From DATIYF01 sp035517775 (GTDB lineage: Bacteria > Acidobacteriota > Terriglobia > Terriglobales > Acidobacteriaceae): a stretch of 50,516 nucleotides of DNA. Shown piece after piece: positions 47,957 to 50,516 of the stretch. The stretch lies in assembly GCA_035517775.1 (NCBI GenBank), contig DATIYF010000023.1, positions 1 to 50,516 on the forward strand, in the 5' to 3' direction. Within the stretch, counting starts at the first letter, position 1; every line of letters begins with the position of its first letter. A program made the translations under genes and the position numbers. The notes beneath the pieces are model-generated. The model worked only from the letters and a program-made list of their open reading frames with translations. It did no database searches and was not told the origin of the DNA.

Positions 47957-49603
47957 ATGAGTCCTGCATTTCGCAATCGGCGGAGTTTTCTGAAGGCCGG
48001 GGTGTTAGGCGGGGTTGCAAGCGCAACCCTGCCTGCCTTGGCGGGCGCCCGAGAGCTGCGAGGTCAAACCTCGGCTGCCGCGCCGCAGACGCCTTCCTTC
48101 GAACTCGACGAACTCACTCTCGCCGATCTCCAGTCGGGCATGGAGTCGGGAAAGTTCACCGCCGCCTCGCTGGTGGAAAAATATTCGGCCCGCATCCAGG
48201 AAATTGACAAACAAGGCCCCATGCTCAACAGCGTGATCGAACTCAACCCCGACGCGCCCGCCATTGCAGAGTCGCTCGACAAGGAACGCAAAGCAAAAAG
48301 CCCGCGCGGCCCGCTGCACGGCATTCCGGTCCTGATCAAAGACAACATTGACACCGCCGACCGCATGCTCACCACCGCCGGCTCGCTCGCGCTCGTTGGC
48401 TCGCGGCCAGCGCAGGATTCTGCCGTGGCCCAGAAGCTGCGCGCCGCGGGCGCGGTGATTCTGGGTAAGACCAACCTAAGCGAGTGGGCCAACATTCGCT
48501 CCAGCCATTCCACCAGTGGATGGAGCGGGCGCGGCGGCCTGACCAGGAATCCTTATTCGCTCGACCGCAATCCCTGCGGCTCCAGCTCCGGCTCGGGCGC
48601 CGCCGCCTCCGCCAACCTGTGCGCCCTGGCCGTGGGCACGGAAACCGACGGCTCGGTGGTTTGTCCCTCGAACGCCAACGGTCTGGTGGGCATCAAGCCC
48701 ACGCTAGGCCTGATCAGCCGCGCCGGAATCATTCCCATTGCTCACAGTCAGGATACTGCCGGCCCTATGGCGCGCAGCGTGCGCGACGCCGCCATCTTGC
48801 TGGGTGCGCTCGCCGGTGCGGACCCGCGTGATACCGCCACTGCGGCCGGCACCGGCAAAGCCGCCGCCGACTACACTAAATTTCTTGACCCTAATGGCCT
48901 GAAGGGCGCGCGCCTGGGGGTGCCGCGCAAATTTTTCGGCTTTCACGATGGCGTGGATGCCTTGATGGAACAGGCCCTCGATACCATGAAGCGCGCGGGC
49001 GCGGAAATCATTGATCCCGCCGACCTCGACTCCTTTGGCAAGTTCGACGCCACCGAGTTGACCGTGCTCCTCTACGAACTGAAAGCCGACCTCAATACCT
49101 ATCTCGCAGCCCGGCGCGACCCTGATATCCATTCTCTGCAAGACGTCATCGAATTCAACGAAAACAACCGCGACCGCGAGATGCCTTACTTTGGCCAGGA
49201 CTTGTTTGTGAAGGCAGAGGCCAAAGGCCCGCTTACCGAGAAGGAATATCTCGAGGCGCTCGATGCCGACCACAAATTCGCCCGCACCGAAGGCATTGAC
49301 GGCGTGATGGACAAGTTCCATCTCGATGCCCTGGTGGCGCCCACCGGCGGCCCGGCGTGGCTGACCGACCTGGTGGATGGCGACCACGATGTGGGTGGCA
49401 GCTCCAGCCCCGCCGCGGTCGCCGGCTATCCCGATATCACCGTGCCCGCGGGCTTCATCTTCGGGCTTCCGGTCGGGGTCTCGTTTTTCGGCCGGGCCTG
49501 GAGCGAGCCGGCGCTGCTCAGGATCGCCTACGCCTTCGAGCAGGCCACGAAAGCGCGCAAGGCGCCGCAGTTCTTGCCCAGCGCCCGGTTGCGGGGTGCA
49601 TAA
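47957..49603 (+). CDS. Amidase signature enzyme, Tat-exported
   Basis: A 548-residue amidase. GGAGG lies five bases before the ATG. The N-terminus R-N-R-R-S-F-L-K-A-G-V-L-G-G is a twin-arginine signal. The Ser-cisSer-Lys triad is complete: Lys in V-L-I-K-D-N-I, cis-Ser in C-G-S-S-S-G-S-G-A-A-A-S, and nucleophile Ser in E-T-D-G-S-V-V-C-P-S. The family includes GatA-like and broad amide hydrolases; with export and no GatB/C, a peptide or aryl amide in the periplasm is the likelier substrate. Its stop overlaps the next start by one base. Confidence 0.95.
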   Translation: MSPAFRNRRSFLKAGVLGGVASATLPALAGARELRGQTSAAAPQTPSFELDELTLADLQSGMESGKFTAASLVEKYSARIQEIDKQGPMLNSVIELNPDAPAIAESLDKERKAKSPRGPLHGIPVLIKDNIDTADRMLTTAGSLALVGSRPAQDSAVAQKLRAAGAVILGKTNLSEWANIRSSHSTSGWSGRGGLTRNPYSLDRNPCGSSSGSGAAASANLCALAVGTETDGSVVCPSNANGLVGIKPTLGLISRAGIIPIAHSQDTAGPMARSVRDAAILLGALAGADPRDTATAAGTGKAAADYTKFLDPNGLKGARLGVPRKFFGFHDGVDALMEQALDTMKRAGAEIIDPADLDSFGKFDATELTVLLYELKADLNTYLAARRDPDIHSLQDVIEFNENNRDREMPYFGQDLFVKAEAKGPLTEKEYLEALDADHKFARTEGIDGVMDKFHLDALVAPTGGPAWLTDLVDGDHDVGGSSSPAAVAGYPDITVPAGFIFGLPVGVSFFGRAWSEPALLRIAYAFEQATKARKAPQFLPSARLRGA

Positions 49604-50103
49604 TGGGCGAGAAAGTCAGCCGCATTACCGTCAACCTCTTGGACTATCCCGACCTGGTAGTGATTTACCTCGGCATGCGCGCGCGCACCCTGGGTGGGCT
49701 GTGGACGATTTTCCGCTTCGGCCCGCGAATCTCGCGCGCGGTGGCCGAGAAACCCGAAGGCCTGCTGCTGCACGAGCCGGTTTTCTTTTCTCTTTTCCCG
49801 CCCCACGCAGGCATGCGTCAATACTGGCGCGACTTCGAGTCGCTCGAAAGCTGGGCCCGCTCGCTGCCACATCAGGCCTGGTGGAAAGAATTCCTGGGTG
49901 ATTCCGGCGGAACCGGATTCTGGCACGAGACTTACTTCATGCGCGGCGGCATGGAGGCGATCTACGATGACGTGGGGGTTAAGCTGGGCTTTGCCCAGTT
50001 CGCCCCCAACGAAACCGCCAAAGGCCCGATGTTCAACGCGCGCCAGCGTCTGCGCCTTTCCGGCGAGAGCAAGCTCCCGCCGCCGGTGCCGGAGAAGGAC
50101 TGA
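49603..50103 (+). CDS. DUF4188-like protein, translationally coupled to the amidase
   Basis: A 166-residue cytoplasmic protein starting at the ATG in TAATG where the amidase stops. Features: V-I-Y-L-G-M-R-A-R-T-L-G-G, F-G-P-R-I, H-E-P-V-F-F-S-L-F-P-P-H-A-G-M-R-Q-Y-W-R-D-F-E-S-L and G-F-W-H-E-T-Y-F. The pattern of paired His/Trp residues and small size fits the DUF4188 family, which belongs to ABM-like folds and is often annotated as a monooxygenase. No cofactor residues can be named with confidence. Coupling with the amidase suggests a shared pathway. Confidence 0.82.
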   Translation: MGEKVSRITVNLLDYPDLVVIYLGMRARTLGGLWTIFRFGPRISRAVAEKPEGLLLHEPVFFSLFPPHAGMRQYWRDFESLESWARSLPHQAWWKEFLGDSGGTGFWHETYFMRGGMEAIYDDVGVKLGFAQFAPNETAKGPMFNARQRLRLSGESKLPPPVPEKD

Positions 50104-50486
50104 AAGAGAACCACTTCACGTCTGCCCGCTTGGTCATTCCGAAGGCCTTCAGGCGGGAGGAATCTCCTTTGTCTTCCATCAGACAGCAAATTCCTTGTCG
50201 CTCTGTTCCTCGGATGATAAGGGACTGGGCGCCCGTCCGGGCTGTCCCTGCCAAAAGGCGTCTGAACCGGCTTGCTGAAAACAAAAGCCTTACCGGCGGC
50301 CGATAGCCTGGGGCATGGCCCGGGCCATTTGATTCGAAATTAGACCCCGTGCGAAAGTCGCACAAGGCGGTTTAAAAACCGGCCTGCCCGCCGATTGGCA
50401 GCCGCGGCCAGGCGCCACGAAATTCCCAAAATGGGAATGACCCAGCCACCCGGGTTCCCCCCAGAGGACACAGAGGAAGGCCGACC
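50104..50486. other. Intergenic region with dispersed-repeat-like segments and hairpins
   Basis: This 383-base stretch holds no supported gene. It contains a TTGGTCATTCCGA ... GGAGGAATCTCC segment (50130-50165), a hairpin GTGCGA-AAG-TCGCAC (50349-50363), a palindrome ATTCCCAAAATGGGAAT (about 50422-50438), and near 50470 a run like the complement of CTTCCTCTGTGTCCTCTG. The first and last look like degenerate dispersed repeats. Confidence 0.5.
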
Positions 50487-50516
50487 CTACTCGTAGCGCA
50501 ACGCCTCAATCGGATC
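50487..50516 (-). CDS. C-terminal codons of a MacB/ADOP-type ABC permease (partial)
   Basis: The last bases, read on the minus strand, encode D-P-I-E-A-L-R-Y-E and a TAG stop (50487-50489). D-P-x-x-A-L-R-Y-E is the near-invariant C-terminus of MacB/FtsX-like permeases, including the acidobacterial duplicated orphan permeases. Only nine codons are inside the window, so the subtype is not decidable. The gene continues to the right. Confidence 0.8.
   Translation of the reverse strand, partial: DPIEALRYE

Overview
The window looks like a chromosomal segment of a soil-type member of the Acidobacteriota. This is inferred from the gene families, not from a marker gene. The clues are an Oar-like TonB-dependent receptor with an N-terminal carboxypeptidase-regulatory domain, an ECF sigma factor paired with a TPR-bearing Ser/Thr kinase, membrane-bound winged-helix-like regulators, choice-of-anchor-D domains, a FecR/DUF6600 protein, a tricorn-like protease, and at the right edge the C-terminal codons of a MacB/ADOP-type permease. 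GC content is high, so long antisense shadow frames are common. I saw no rRNA, CRISPR array, insertion sequence or phage gene.

Layout. 1-129: start of a gene running off the left edge (minus strand). 621-8090 (minus): ECF sigma factor, Ser/Thr kinase with TPR region, and a secreted 14-repeat RCC1 protein, probably one regulatory module. 8346-16816 (minus): TonB-dependent receptor, two type-B carboxylesterases and a tannase/feruloyl esterase, which look like one outer-membrane uptake and de-esterification operon. 17100-19608: two paralogous single-pass membrane regulators placed tail to tail. One is divergent from the receptor operon. The other is divergent from the glycosidase genes at 19841-26483 (GH3, CE15 glucuronoyl esterase, GH67 alpha-glucuronidase). 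Both divergent spacers carry the same 16-bp motif with one mismatch. The whole 8.3-26.5 kb block reads as a locus for attacking esterified, glucuronic-acid-decorated xylan and phenolic esters of plant cell walls.

26.6-31.4 kb: isochorismatase-like hydrolase, FecR/DUF6600 exported protein closed by a perfect GCAA-loop hairpin, polynucleotide-kinase-like P-loop protein, and a TlpA-like thioredoxin. 31.8-37.6 kb: a glycolytic cluster gap-pgk-tpiA, then a HypC-HypA fusion gene and a frameshifted hypB, then tRNA-Leu(GAG), secG and a metallo-beta-lactamase-fold hydrolase. The hydrogenase-maturation pair sits inside what would otherwise be a gap-pgk-tpi-secG block. 37.6-38.0 kb holds two inverted copies of a REP-like palindrome.

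38.0-50.5 kb: an exported protein with an internal duplication, two class I/II aminotransferases, a pyridoxamine-phosphate-oxidase-like protein overlapping a 2-hydroxyacid dehydrogenase, a GT2 glycosyltransferase, a large tricorn-like S41 protease, a Tat-exported amidase overlapping a DUF4188-like gene, and the edge permease. This part is mostly housekeeping and accessory metabolism.

The most interesting points are: (i) the symmetric two-regulator, shared-operator architecture of the plant-polymer locus; (ii) the HypC-HypA fusion that has lost the nickel-binding Met-His-Glu start of HypA, followed by a hypB broken, or recoded, at a C6 run; (iii) the 14-blade, 28-cysteine RCC1 protein downstream of a sigma factor and kinase.
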